Positions 25,948-35,201 of a stretch of DNA of 64,000 nucleotides are shown here, piece by piece. The translations under genes were made by a program, and so were the position numbers. Numbering within the stretch: the first letter of the stretch is position 1; the number at the start of each line of letters is the position of its first letter. Source of the stretch: Providencia rustigianii DSM 4541 (GTDB lineage Bacteria; Pseudomonadota; Gammaproteobacteria; Enterobacterales; Enterobacteriaceae); the NCBI RefSeq assembly GCF_000156395.1, contig NZ_GG703817.1, forward strand, positions 829,395-893,394, in the 5' to 3' direction. Under the pieces are notes generated by a model. It made no database searches, was not told where the DNA came from, and saw only the letters and a program-made list of their open reading frames with translations.

Positions 25948-28074
25948 ATGACTACGGTGTCAAATAATACAGTTAAGAAAACCTTATATTACAAGGCTAT
26001 CAAGCCTATTGAAAGACCATTTCTGACATACCCTGAACTTCATGAAAAAGAAAAAAGAGCCAAGGCGTTAGCTTATGCAGAAACGCTACTTTCACAACAG
26101 CCTAAAATCGTTCAACTGACAGTTGAAAAGCAATTCGACACCTTATTAAAAGAGAAAGGTGTTGAGCGAGCGAGTGTGTACCTAGCTAAAAATTTTTATG
26201 AGCGTATCTACCCTAGAATTGAAACAGTAACAAAACGGTATTCACTCACTGAAAAAAACTCTGAAACCTACCGATTCTTTAACTGGTTTAATGCGATGCC
26301 CGATATGTCGCGTAAGTCACTTGAATCACTAGCGCTTGAATTATCTGCTTTTGTGTTCACCGCGCTTTCAGCTATCAGTGAAAATAGAAAGGATGAAAGT
26401 GATCTGAAAATTGCCCATATGTTGTATACCGAAGCGGCAAAAATTACCCAAGCTTATCGCCAAGAGCCTCCACGGCTAGCGAAGTTATCCAAACGTTGCT
26501 TTAACGAAAAAGACGCCTTCATTGCGATTGCCCAAATGACCTCCGAAAAATGGTGGTTAAATCGCTTACGTCGACATGCAGCAGAATGGCGCGAACATCT
26601 GCATATTGCTTTAACCAATGTCAGTAAGCGAAACAGTATTTACGCAAGCACAATGGCAATCAGTGAATGGAAAGAGCAAAAGCGTCGTACTCGCGAATTT
26701 TTGAAATCGATGGAGCTCGAGGACGAAAAAGGAAATCGCTTTAGCTTAATTGATAAATATTATGGCAGTGTGGCAAACCCTGCCATTCGTCGTACTGAAA
26801 TGATGGTGAGAATCCGTGGCTTTGAAAATATTTGCAATGACCTCGGATATATCGCTGAATTCTATACATTAACAGCCCCATCTAAATATCACGCCACAAC
26901 TATTCATGGTCACCGTAACCGTAAATGGAACGGTAGCAGCCCTGCCGATACACAGCGCTATTTAAGCCAAGTGTGGAGTAAAGCACGAGCAAAATTGCAC
27001 CGTAATGACCTGCGTATTTTTGGTATTCGTGTAGCTGAACCACATCATGATGGAACGCCACATTGGCACATGCTGTTTTTCATGTTACCAGAGCAAGCGG
27101 ACAGCATCAGAGAAATCCTCAGAGAATATGCTTTTGAAGAAGATAAAAGCGAGCTTTCCACTAATAAAGCTAAAAAAGCCCGTTTCCACGCTGAAGCGAT
27201 AGATCCAGAAAAAGGCTCTGCAACGGGCTATGTTGCTAAATACATTGCTAAAAATGTGGATGGCTACGCTTTAGACGGTGAATTGGATGATGAGAGCGGA
27301 CGCCCCATGAAAGAAGCTGCAATGGCTGCGGCGGTATGGTCTGCTCGCTGGCGTATACGCCAATTTCAATTTATTGGTGGTGCTCCCGTCACTGTCTATC
27401 GTGAGCTACGCAAAATGGCAGATCATGAAACAGCAGTTGGTTTGGATGTGGAGTTTGCCGTTGTTCATGATGCCGCTGATTCAGGCGATTGGGCTGGTTA
27501 TGTCAATGCGCAAGGTGGTCCATTTGTTCGTCGCGACGACCTTATCGCTCGCCTATGGTATGAAGAAAGTGAGGAAACCAACGCGTATGGCGAAGAAATC
27601 ATCCGTGTTAAAGGGGTATTTTCGCCTTTAGTGGGTTCAGGCTGCCCAATTATCACCCGACTCAAAAGCTGGAAGATTGTTAAGAAGTTAGACGACGCGA
27701 TAGCGGAGTCTGCTTTTAGTGATGCGAACGCATCACCTAGGAGTTCTGTCAATAACTGTACGGGGGTTCTGAGTACGGTTAAAGATAAAAAACCCGTTGT
27801 CGCGGATATTGTGAGGAAGGCCAAAGAGATTGGCATCACATTAGACCCAGAAAAAGACCCTTACATGATCCACTCAATAGCGAGAGGGGCTATTTATACA
27901 GAAAACGGCAACAGCGTGAGGTTTCACGCGAATGGACATATTCAAAAAATTGTCAGTAAAGCAGAAAAAGTCAAAAAATCACTCTCTCGGTGTGAGTTGG
28001 CTATGTCTCGGATTCAACAGAGGATAAAAGAAAATGGCAAAAACGGCAGCAGAGCGCAAAGCAGCCCAGCGTAA
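25948..28074 (+). CDS. A: Replication initiation protein A (HUH endonuclease)
   Basis: A 708-residue homologue of P2 gpA, which nicks the origin and starts rolling-circle replication (PF05840). The metal-binding HUH motif is H372-W-H374 (PHHDGTPHWHM), and the catalytic tyrosines are Y428 and Y432 (GYVAKYIAKN), the two-tyrosine arrangement of P2 gpA. In P2 the origin lies inside gene A; I did not locate it. It ends 41 bases into the next gene. Start ATG follows TGAGGTTTAA. Confidence 0.93.
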   Translation: MTTVSNNTVKKTLYYKAIKPIERPFLTYPELHEKEKRAKALAYAETLLSQQPKIVQLTVEKQFDTLLKEKGVERASVYLAKNFYERIYPRIETVTKRYSLTEKNSETYRFFNWFNAMPDMSRKSLESLALELSAFVFTALSAISENRKDESDLKIAHMLYTEAAKITQAYRQEPPRLAKLSKRCFNEKDAFIAIAQMTSEKWWLNRLRRHAAEWREHLHIALTNVSKRNSIYASTMAISEWKEQKRRTREFLKSMELEDEKGNRFSLIDKYYGSVANPAIRRTEMMVRIRGFENICNDLGYIAEFYTLTAPSKYHATTIHGHRNRKWNGSSPADTQRYLSQVWSKARAKLHRNDLRIFGIRVAEPHHDGTPHWHMLFFMLPEQADSIREILREYAFEEDKSELSTNKAKKARFHAEAIDPEKGSATGYVAKYIAKNVDGYALDGELDDESGRPMKEAAMAAAVWSARWRIRQFQFIGGAPVTVYRELRKMADHETAVGLDVEFAVVHDAADSGDWAGYVNAQGGPFVRRDDLIARLWYEESEETNAYGEEIIRVKGVFSPLVGSGCPIITRLKSWKIVKKLDDAIAESAFSDANASPRSSVNNCTGVLSTVKDKKPVVADIVRKAKEIGITLDPEKDPYMIHSIARGAIYTENGNSVRFHANGHIQKIVSKAEKVKKSLSRCELAMSRIQQRIKENGKNGSRAQSSPA

Positions 28075-28396
28075 ACGTCAACGTGATGCAGGTTTTGTAA
28101 CCCCTCAGTGGAAGGTTGAAATTGAAGAACATGAAATGGTGAAACGCAATTGTGCATTGCGTAGACCGGGGCGTGAACCGTATGACGAAGCTGAGTATAT
28201 TCAAATGCTCATCCGAAACGATAATGCAAAACTGAAACGTGAAATAGCAAAGCTATCAAAACGGCGTTGCGGTAAATGCGGGGAGCCTTTACCCGTAGCT
28301 GAATGTTGCCTATCGGGTGCGGCTGATTGTTGGGTAACAAAAGGATGGCATGAATTATCACTCAGCAAAGTGGGCGTGACATGTCACGAAATCTAA
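28034..28396 (+). CDS. Small phage protein with zinc-type cysteines
   Basis: A 120-residue protein: basic N-terminus (MAKTAAERKAAQRKRQRDAG), a charged helical middle, then CGKCGEPLPVAECC...C, which could bind zinc. It resembles the small proteins encoded after gene A in P2-like phages. It overlaps gene A by 41 bases in another frame. Function unknown; a nucleic-acid-binding role is a guess from charge and cysteines. Confidence 0.75.
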   Translation: MAKTAAERKAAQRKRQRDAGFVTPQWKVEIEEHEMVKRNCALRRPGREPYDEAEYIQMLIRNDNAKLKREIAKLSKRRCGKCGEPLPVAECCLSGAADCWVTKGWHELSLSKVGVTCHEI

Positions 28397-28474
28397 AATA
28401 AAGCAGATATCGACCACAATAAAAAATCTTAATTTTTTGTTTATACCCGTTTTTTCGACAAGTTTATTTATGTA

Positions 28475-28494
28475 TACTGTATATGCGTACAGTA
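28475..28494. promoter_or_regulatory. LexA box (SOS operator)
   Basis: TACTGTATATGCGTACAGTA contains CTG-N10-CAG in AT-rich flanks, close to the LexA consensus CTGTATATATATACAG. It is part of a longer palindrome (28472-28497). A -35-like TCGACA (28455-28460) lies upstream, so the box overlaps the probable promoter of the 73-codon gene that follows. Confidence 0.82.
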
Positions 28495-28513
28495 TACAAA
28501 TGGGAATTTGAAT

Positions 28514-28735
28514 ATGAGTGATTTACTACAGGAATCAGTAGCATTTGAACGCATTAGTGTTATTGCTAAATTGGGAAGTCTTGATGTTTGCAATCATTAC
28601 GAGCGCCAAGTGGTACTCACACTGATTACTGAACTTGCCGATGATGCCAGAAAAGAAATCTCAAAGAAGAACAATCAAAAAATTAGGCTGCTAAGTCGCA
28701 GCCATATTGAGGATAAGTCATCATGCCGTTTTTGA
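28514..28735 (+). CDS. SOS-controlled small protein, candidate antirepressor
   Basis: A 73-residue protein (MSDLLQESVAFERISVIAKL, HYERQVVLTLITELADDARK) with no family I recognise. ATG 28514 lies 19 bases after a LexA box and behind GGGA. In phage 186 the tum gene, LexA-controlled and encoding an antirepressor that triggers induction, lies after gene A near the late-gene block, a similar place. The match is of position and control only; the protein is shorter than Tum. The end overlaps the convergent ogr gene by 15 bases. Confidence 0.7.
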   Translation: MSDLLQESVAFERISVIAKLGSLDVCNHYERQVVLTLITELADDARKEISKKNNQKIRLLSRSHIEDKSSCRF

Positions 28736-28984
28736 ACTCAGCAAACCCAGCGCCAATTGGCGCTGTTCTGGACTAAATTTATCAATCATTGATTGAATTA
28801 AATCCGTAGAATATGCGCTAGGGCTTATTGTGTGGCTAAACGTTAGATTTAAAACATAAGTATGGCCACACTCAACATCATTACAGGCACAATAAAGATC
28901 TGATATTTCACGATGTTTTCTGTTAGATTTGCGAATTGTCGCACGTTGGCCGCAAACAGGGCAGAATATTTTTAATACTCGCAC
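28721..28984 (-). CDS. ogr: Ogr/Delta-type late transcription activator
   Basis: An 87-residue zinc-finger protein: C-P-V-C, about 20 residues with KSNRKHREISD, then C-x-C...C (YCACNDVECGHTYV), and a tail ending in SPEQRQLALGLL. P2 Ogr and P4 Delta have this C-x2-C-x22-C-x4-C plan and activate late promoters through the RNA polymerase alpha subunit. I chose the GTG at 28982-28984 (VRVLKIFCPVCG) because it follows CGGAGG at 8-base spacing; the longer frame from 29038 adds 18 basic residues without family support. Confidence 0.85.
   Translation of the reverse strand: MRVLKIFCPVCGQRATIRKSNRKHREISDLYCACNDVECGHTYVLNLTFSHTISPSAYSTDLIQSMIDKFSPEQRQLALGLLSSKTA
28748..28765. other. 18-bp perfect palindrome in the 3' end of ogr
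   Basis: CAGCGCC-AATT-GGCGCTG is fully self-complementary. It lies 13 bases after the stop of the SOS gene and within the last codons of ogr. It may fold at the end of the SOS transcript; no T-run follows. Confidence 0.55.
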
Positions 28985-29037
28985 GTCCCAAACCTCCGAT
29001 TGTTGATAACGTCTTAATTTTACCTTTTTTTTAGACA

Positions 29038-30069
29038 TTATTCAGTTTCCTTGCTGATGTTTTGACGAAAAATTAATTTTAATGATTCATTATTATCGCA
29101 CTCACTATTAATCGCATTCATGAATAACTGTTGAACAGGTATCACTTCATCCTTTCGGTATGCTTCCCGGGCTTTTATTGGGTCACCTAACCCGCCAACG
29201 TTGCCCGGAATAATGCCTGCTAATCCCGCCGGGAAACGATGAGCCGTCAATACATCTTGGGCACTGATGCTTTTTACATTACTGAATTCATCATTCGCCG
29301 AAATATCCCCCACTGGAATAAATTTGATGCCATCGGGATCCCCATTGGGAACGCTCACAAACATGGTTTCAAAGTTACCAATCCCTTTGCTCTTACTGAG
29401 TTTGTAAACAATTTCCTCTTCAACTTCATCACTCATATTGGGATCATTACAATAAATCATCCCGCCAGTATGGGCACCATTATGATAATAACGACGACGA
29501 AAAATTGTCGCTTCGCTGTTGAGTAACGCAGCATGGATCCCCCCAATATAGTCTGGAAGTCCATATATTTGCTGTTGAGGGTCATATTGTTTGATGTAGA
29601 TAATATCGTTCGGGGAATAAACCAGCGGTTCTCCTTCTTGTAAAACCACAAAATCCCCATCTTTACGGCGTCGTAAATAAAGCGACGGAAGAACATAAAG
29701 TTGGACGACTTCCCCCCATCCATTACGGACTTTAAGAATAGCAACATCACCAAAAACAAAATAACTAAACACGGCGGCTTTCAATTGTTCATGGGTTAAA
29801 CCGCCTCCTAAATAATCACTCACCACCATGTTATGACGGGCATAAAGTACGCCACCATGCTGGCCGTTTAAATTCACTAATTGTGCAAGTGCCTCTCGGT
29901 CAATTGGGGGTGTCCAATAATCAAACTTATTGTCATACCAAATATTTTTATAGTCAGTATGGGTCGTTAAAATCGGTTCAGGTTTGCCTAGCGTGATACT
30001 AAAACCCTTTGATGGTGCTTTTGTCGATTGCACCTTATTTTTGCGTGAATTCCTTTTCTTTTTCATCAT
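29038..30069 (-). CDS. Q: Portal protein (P2 gpQ)
   Basis: A 343-residue portal of the PBSX/P2 family. The portal dodecamer at one capsid vertex is the channel for DNA packaging and ejection. Recognised by WTPPIDREALAQLVNLNGQH, the YFVFGDVAILKVRNGWG strand pair, YGLPDYIGGIHAALLNSEAT and AHRFPAGLAGIIPGN. It reads leftward with terminase gene P, six bases downstream of it, away from the rightward capsid genes, as in P2. Confidence 0.94.
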   Translation of the reverse strand: MMKKKRNSRKNKVQSTKAPSKGFSITLGKPEPILTTHTDYKNIWYDNKFDYWTPPIDREALAQLVNLNGQHGGVLYARHNMVVSDYLGGGLTHEQLKAAVFSYFVFGDVAILKVRNGWGEVVQLYVLPSLYLRRRKDGDFVVLQEGEPLVYSPNDIIYIKQYDPQQQIYGLPDYIGGIHAALLNSEATIFRRRYYHNGAHTGGMIYCNDPNMSDEVEEEIVYKLSKSKGIGNFETMFVSVPNGDPDGIKFIPVGDISANDEFSNVKSISAQDVLTAHRFPAGLAGIIPGNVGGLGDPIKAREAYRKDEVIPVQQLFMNAINSECDNNESLKLIFRQNISKETE

Positions 30070-30074
30070 ACAAC

Positions 30075-31859
30075 CTATGTAAATCGATATTTTGACGTTC
30101 GTTTACGTTCAAAATTAAGAGGTTCATTCATGACAGCATGCGCGATTGCCCAAAACGCATCAGCATGTCCCGTTTCCTGCGTTCTATCGGCTACAAAGGT
30201 CATTGAGCCGCCTTTACCCGTTGTGGTATGACGAATGGATAAAAAAGAGGCGAGGATTTCTTTTTGCTCTTCATCCCATTCAAGGCGCTCTTCACTCACA
30301 ACATCAATCATTTTCATGACTAGCTGATTTTTGGTTTGTTGACTGTAGTGAATCGAATGCGTTTGGCGTGGAGCAAAATCTTGCACCATTTCATAAACCC
30401 CATGACCAATACCTGTCGTGTCGATGCCAATATAAGTAAAACGATAACGCTTAGTGAGATCTTCAATCAGTTTGGCTTGGTGCTTCCAGTTCATGCCTTG
30501 CCAATAGAAAATCGCCAACACGCGAAAAACCTCGGGTGCCATCATGGGTGGTGCAACAATAGCAAATGTGGATGTGTCGCCAGAGCGTGCAGGGTCAAAA
30601 CCGCCCCAGACTTCACGATCACCAAATGGGCGAGGCGCATCAGGGTTATGGTCTTCCCATAAATGAACATCTACTCCACATTTATCAAGTTGATGGTATT
30701 TAAAGACAGACGCGCCACTGTCCACAAACACACACATAAACAACATGTTAAATGAGTCGGGATTATATTTATTGCGTAATCTCTCGATGCTGGCTAAGTT
30801 GAAACCGCCTTTTATTGCGTCTTCAAGTGTAATGACATATCGCCATTGCCCATCAGGGCAATCTCGCCCACCGTCACGTAATTCATCGAATTGAGGAAAT
30901 TTAACTTTTTTACGCGCAGGATCACTTCCTCGCCATTCATCCCCTGTCCAAAAAGGATAAGCGGGATGCGTTTTTGCACTAGGCGTAGAGAAATACGTGG
31001 TTCGCCAATGGTCATGGGTTGCCATTGCCGATGAAACTTCATTAAACCGTTTAAAATCAGGTACCCAAAAGTATTCATCGCAATATAAATGACCGCTGTA
31101 TGATTGTGCTGTGTTTTTATTTGTGGATAAGAAACGCAGTTCCGCGCCATTACTCAAGCGAATTGGGTTGCCCGTTAACGTCACCCCGAAAAATTTTTCG
31201 GCAATATTCACGATATAAGAGCGAAAAACCTCAGCTTGAGGTTTCGATGCAGATAAAAACAGTTGTGGCTTACCCGTTAAACACGCATCTTCAAACGCTT
31301 CAAATGCAAAATACCATGTCGCACCAATTTGGCGGCTTTTTAAGATATTTCGCACGGACTTAGTGATGTTTGCCCGTAAATGTTTCTGGTAACCAAAGAG
31401 CATTTCATCGGCAAATTTTTGGAAATCATCGGCGGTTAAATTCGAAATATCATTTTTACGGTAGCGTTTTTTCTTTTTCTTCGATTCACCATCATCATTG
31501 AATGCCGACTCTCCACTTCCTTGCATCTCGGATTGACGAGCCGCTTTCAGTGCCGCTAACTTTTCCGCGTGCTTATTCGCTTGCGCCATTAATTTGACGT
31601 GATGCTCGATGAGACGGTCTAGCTCATCTTTTTCTAATTCGGTCTTTTTATCCCGTCCTGCAAGTAGCGTAATACGACGATTGATAGCGTCAATGACGGT
31701 TTCATGACTGAGCATATCTGCCCAGTTCCATTTTTGCGCCCAGTAGTAAACGATCCGCCTATTAGGCAAATTCAATTCCTCTGCGATTTCCGCAGGCGTG
31801 TAATGTCGCAAATAGAGTGATTTAGCGACCTGTATTTTTGCGTCAGTGTATTTAGCCAT
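30075..31859 (-). CDS. P: Terminase large subunit (P2 gpP)
   Basis: A 594-residue packaging motor. The N-terminal part (AKYTDAKIQVAKSLYLRHYT, LNLPNRRIVYYWAQKWNW) is a DNA-binding helix-turn-helix. The ATPase follows: Walker A-like KSRQIGATWYFAFE, Walker B-like HLYCDEYFW. The C-terminal nuclease has GGFDPARSGDTSTF, YIGIDTTGIGHGVYEM and HADAFWAIAHA acidic residues. Start chosen at ATG 31857-31859; an upstream GTG is in frame but lies in a palindrome. It acts with gpM at the cos site. Confidence 0.94.
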   Translation of the reverse strand: MAKYTDAKIQVAKSLYLRHYTPAEIAEELNLPNRRIVYYWAQKWNWADMLSHETVIDAINRRITLLAGRDKKTELEKDELDRLIEHHVKLMAQANKHAEKLAALKAARQSEMQGSGESAFNDDGESKKKKKRYRKNDISNLTADDFQKFADEMLFGYQKHLRANITKSVRNILKSRQIGATWYFAFEAFEDACLTGKPQLFLSASKPQAEVFRSYIVNIAEKFFGVTLTGNPIRLSNGAELRFLSTNKNTAQSYSGHLYCDEYFWVPDFKRFNEVSSAMATHDHWRTTYFSTPSAKTHPAYPFWTGDEWRGSDPARKKVKFPQFDELRDGGRDCPDGQWRYVITLEDAIKGGFNLASIERLRNKYNPDSFNMLFMCVFVDSGASVFKYHQLDKCGVDVHLWEDHNPDAPRPFGDREVWGGFDPARSGDTSTFAIVAPPMMAPEVFRVLAIFYWQGMNWKHQAKLIEDLTKRYRFTYIGIDTTGIGHGVYEMVQDFAPRQTHSIHYSQQTKNQLVMKMIDVVSEERLEWDEEQKEILASFLSIRHTTTGKGGSMTFVADRTQETGHADAFWAIAHAVMNEPLNFERKRTSKYRFT

Positions 31860-31867
31860 AGTGAAAA

Positions 31868-31887
31868 CATTGTGCCCCGACACAATG
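31868..31887. promoter_or_regulatory. Palindrome upstream of gene P
   Basis: CATTGTG-CCCCGA-CACAATG has 7-base arms and lies between the divergent late transcripts, 8 bases before gene P. It could bind the late activator or another regulator. It is not the classical Ogr spacing (TGT-N12-ACA), so the role is open. Confidence 0.5.
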
Positions 31888-32022
31888 CCGCTGGCATTAA
31901 ACCGCTTTCGATAATGGATTTATAACCGAATCGAACTTATCGCCAGTGAAAAAAATGTGGGCAATACTGATGCCGAACAGAACGGAAGCACATAAACCCA
32001 TGGATGGGAGCAACATGTAAGA

Positions 32023-32868
32023 ATGTCTCAATTAATGACAAATTGGCTATGCATTGCGACTGAAGGAGACACGGTTGATGGGCGTCGAATTGAGGCTGCT
32101 TGGCTTGAAGAGGCAGCTGAACTTTATGACCCCCATTTATATACCGCCTGCATTTGGCCTGAACATGAACGCTGTTTTGGCTCAGTGGGCGAAGTTCTCG
32201 CAGTCAAAGCCGAGCGAGATGGCGAAGGCGTTCTCAAGCTTTATGCTCAACTATGCCCGAATCTTCATCTATTACAGGCGAATCGTGATGGGCAGCTTTT
32301 ATTTACCTCTGCTGAATTTACACCGGATGGAAATTTTAGAGGTACAGGAAAAACCTATTTAGAAGGACTTGGGGTGACCTGCTCACCTGCCAGTGTAGGA
32401 ACAACCCGATTACGGTTTAAATCAGGAAAAAACGCTTATCGATATGGCTCATTCAAGCCGTTGGTTATCGATGAAGTGAAACAGTTTAAGGAAAAACAGA
32501 ACATGGCAAAAGATAAAAAAAGCGGCTGGAAAAGATTTTTCGAGATTGATGAACCATCAGATGCAGAGACACCGTCCACCGATGAAACAACCTTAGAAAA
32601 TATCAAAGAAGCGCTTCAAGAGTTTGATTTACGATTAAAAAAAATCGAAGAACGACTTGATTCGACTGAAACAGACATTGAAGAAGTACAAGAAGATATC
32701 GACGTGATTAGCGATGTCGTTGATACCGCGGAGTTTAAGCAATTAAAAGATAATTTACCGAAGATTTTAAGTAACTTCAGTAAATTAGACGAAAAAGTTA
32801 CCAACTTACCCAAACAAAACCCACGCAGCGACAAAGGTAAAAACAAACGTTTCAATCATTTAGTTTAA
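32023..32868 (+). CDS. O: Capsid scaffold/protease (P2 gpO)
   Basis: A 281-residue GPO-family protein (PF05929). The N-terminal two-thirds is the serine protease that matures the procapsid (NWLCIATEGDTVDGRRIEAA, YTACIWPEHERCFGSVGEVL, LLFTSAEFTPDG). The C-terminal part is a charged coiled-coil scaffold (IKEALQEFDLRLKKIEERLD) rich in Glu, Asp and Lys. First gene of the rightward late transcript. Confidence 0.93.
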   Translation: MSQLMTNWLCIATEGDTVDGRRIEAAWLEEAAELYDPHLYTACIWPEHERCFGSVGEVLAVKAERDGEGVLKLYAQLCPNLHLLQANRDGQLLFTSAEFTPDGNFRGTGKTYLEGLGVTCSPASVGTTRLRFKSGKNAYRYGSFKPLVIDEVKQFKEKQNMAKDKKSGWKRFFEIDEPSDAETPSTDETTLENIKEALQEFDLRLKKIEERLDSTETDIEEVQEDIDVISDVVDTAEFKQLKDNLPKILSNFSKLDEKVTNLPKQNPRSDKGKNKRFNHLV

Positions 32869-32918
32869 GTGGATTAACCTAAAAAATTGGATCAGGAAAA
32901 TTTAGGAGAAGGATTTCC

Positions 32919-33944
32919 ATGTTATTAAATCAAAAAGCGCGCGAGTTTGTACGCAATTATGCGATTGCATTAGCTGGCGAAGCTGGGGTTGATGATGCCT
33001 CGTATTATTTTTCAATTTCTGAACCCAAAGAAACGCAACTGCGTGATGCCCTATTAGAATCTGTTGATTTTCTCAGCATGATTAATGTGCAGTATGTAGA
33101 CCAACTGCAAGGTCAAGTTGTGACAACCGGTAATCCGGGCATTTTTACCGGGCGTAGTAAAAACGGACGTTTCTCTCGCAAACTGGATATTGATGGTAAC
33201 ACCTATCAACTGCATGAAACTGACTCGTGCGCGGCGTTAACGTGGCATTTACTGTCAGTTTGGGCAAACTCGGGAAGTGAAGAAGAATTCTTCCAGAAAA
33301 TGCAGGGCTTTACCTTAAAGTCCTTTGCATTAGACCAATTACGCATTGGCTTTAATGGTACACATGTCGCAGAAAATACCGACCCAGCAACCTACCCAAA
33401 CGGCGAAGATGTGAACATTGGTTGGCATGCGATTGCCAAAAAATGGAATGGCGGAAAACAAGTTATCACAACCCCCATCCTCTTAGATGAAAAAGGCGAC
33501 TTTAAATCGTTGGATGCCATGGCTCAAGACATTGTAAACAACTGCATTCCAGCAGAATTTCGCAATGACCCTCGGTTAGTCGTGCTTGTTGGGGCTGATT
33601 TAGTTGCCGCAGAACAATATCGTTTATACCAAGCCGCAGACCGTCCAACTGAAAAAATCGCAGCTCAAATGCTGGGCTCAACCATTGCGGGGCGTCCTGC
33701 GATTATCCCTCCATTCATGCCGGGTAAACGAATGGTTGTCACACCATTGTCTAACTTGCATCTGTACACGCAACGTGGAACAGGTCAGCGCAAAGCTGAG
33801 TTTGTCGAAGACCGCAAACAGTTTGAAAATAAATACCTACGTAATGAGGGGTATGCACTTGAATACCCAGAGTTATATGGTGCTTATGATGAAAGTGCAG
33901 TAACCATTGGTGAAATTGCAGAGCCTAAGGAAACGGTTGAGTAA
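32919..33944 (+). CDS. N: Major capsid protein (P2 gpN)
   Basis: A 341-residue HK97-fold capsid protein of the P2 family. It is recognised by NYAIALAGEAG near the N-terminus, FLSMINVQYVDQLQGQVVTT, the DQLRIGFNGTHVAENTDP block and the C-terminal YALEYPELYGAYDESAVTIG. It is preceded by AGGAGAAGGA and shares a base with the next gene (TAATG). Confidence 0.95.
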   Translation: MLLNQKAREFVRNYAIALAGEAGVDDASYYFSISEPKETQLRDALLESVDFLSMINVQYVDQLQGQVVTTGNPGIFTGRSKNGRFSRKLDIDGNTYQLHETDSCAALTWHLLSVWANSGSEEEFFQKMQGFTLKSFALDQLRIGFNGTHVAENTDPATYPNGEDVNIGWHAIAKKWNGGKQVITTPILLDEKGDFKSLDAMAQDIVNNCIPAEFRNDPRLVVLVGADLVAAEQYRLYQAADRPTEKIAAQMLGSTIAGRPAIIPPFMPGKRMVVTPLSNLHLYTQRGTGQRKAEFVEDRKQFENKYLRNEGYALEYPELYGAYDESAVTIGEIAEPKETVE

Positions 33945-34651
33945 TGCTATCACCTGCTCAACGCCACCGTAAAGCCGTTGAACTGCGCCAAAAGCTAGAA
34001 CAAAAACAGGCGATTACCCTTGCGGATGGTGTCAGCATGCACTTACAAGCAAGGGCGATTGAGCAGGATGTTAAGCGATTGCGTGAGCAACCCACAACGG
34101 CAAGCCGGGTCGAAATGAAAAAGCGAGAGTTATTACCCGCTTACCTTCCCTCGGCTGAACGCTACTTGGCAGAGGGTGGCGTGTATAGAAACCCGATTTT
34201 TGCTTATTGCGTCATTTGGCTATTTGATGTTGGGGACTTTGATAAGGGATTAGATTGGGCAGATATTGCCATTGAGCAAGGACAGCTCACCCCCGACAAC
34301 TTTCGCAGCAATTTTCCCGCCTTTGTTGCCGACACTATTTTGGCATGGGCAACGTTAGAAAATGAAGCGGGAAACAGTATTGAACCTTATTTTTCAAGAA
34401 CATTTAAAAATGTCACGGAGAAATGGCAAGTTCACGAAAAAATCAGAGCGAAATACTACAAATTTGCCGCATTGAACTTACTGAGAAGTCATGTCAATGC
34501 GGATGCGAAAGCCAGTGCGATTGACTGTGTTGATACATTAGAGCAAGCCGCATCCTATATGGAAAAGGCGCGACAGCTTAACCCCAAGGTGGGCGTGGAT
34601 ACACATTTGAAACGCATAGCAATGCGCATTAGAGCGTTAACGACAACATAA
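33944..34651 (+). CDS. M: Terminase small subunit/endonuclease (P2 gpM)
   Basis: A 235-residue gpM homologue. It has LSPAQRHRKAVELRQKLEQK at the N-terminus and the conserved block LAEGGVYRNPIFAYCVIWLF, DVGDFDKGLDWADIAIEQGQ. With gpP it cuts at cos during packaging. Start is coupled to the capsid stop. Confidence 0.92.
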   Translation: MLSPAQRHRKAVELRQKLEQKQAITLADGVSMHLQARAIEQDVKRLREQPTTASRVEMKKRELLPAYLPSAERYLAEGGVYRNPIFAYCVIWLFDVGDFDKGLDWADIAIEQGQLTPDNFRSNFPAFVADTILAWATLENEAGNSIEPYFSRTFKNVTEKWQVHEKIRAKYYKFAALNLLRSHVNADAKASAIDCVDTLEQAASYMEKARQLNPKVGVDTHLKRIAMRIRALTTT

Positions 34652-34748
34652 AACGACTACCGCAAGCCAATCGGGCGTGGTGGAGAGAAAGCAATGTATT
34701 GCGATTCATCTTGGAAGCCAGTCTGCCCGATTTTTTATAAGGAGCGTT

Positions 34749-35201
34749 ATGTTTAACGGTAATGACGTAGGTTATCAATCGATTGATATTACGAATGATG
34801 GATTTTGGCCGGATTTAAATTTAGATGAATTTCAACGGCAACGAAAAATTCCCATCGATTTAGATAATGGGTTATTAACGGATGCGTTGTTAGCCAGCAT
34901 TGCTGAAATTAATTTATCGCTTGAAGCATTAAAAAATCGCTATATGGCAAAAGGTTATCGTAACGCCAGTGATGTGCCGGGGGCAAAAGCAAACGGACAA
35001 AACGCATTATGTGCGCAATATAAAAAAGCCCTGTTCGCAAGGGCAAAGGCTGACTTAATGGGAGAGTTTAATTCTGTTTCAAGTCGCGCGCCGAATCCGA
35101 AGCAAGAAAATCCTGAAACGAAGAGTAGCTTACTCGCCGAAGCCGCATTTGTGATTAGAAATATGAAAGGCTTAAAACGTGTAACGGTAGCGATGATATG
35201 A
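34749..35201 (+). CDS. L: Head completion protein (P2 gpL)
   Basis: A 150-residue head-completion protein; P2 gpL sits at the head-tail connector. Start chosen at ATG 34749 (MFNGNDVGY) behind AAGGAGCGTT, excluding 24 upstream codons without ribosome site. Recognised by FWPDLNLDEFQRQRKIPID, DALLASIAEINLSLEALK and the C-terminal EAAFVIRNMKG. It overlaps the next gene by ATGA. Confidence 0.9.
   Translation: MFNGNDVGYQSIDITNDGFWPDLNLDEFQRQRKIPIDLDNGLLTDALLASIAEINLSLEALKNRYMAKGYRNASDVPGAKANGQNALCAQYKKALFARAKADLMGEFNSVSSRAPNPKQENPETKSSLLAEAAFVIRNMKGLKRVTVAMI

Noticed and set aside
31887..32022. Classical Ogr box (TGT-N12-ACA) before gene O
   Set aside because: No pair with the right spacing was found; the nearest are N17 and N8.
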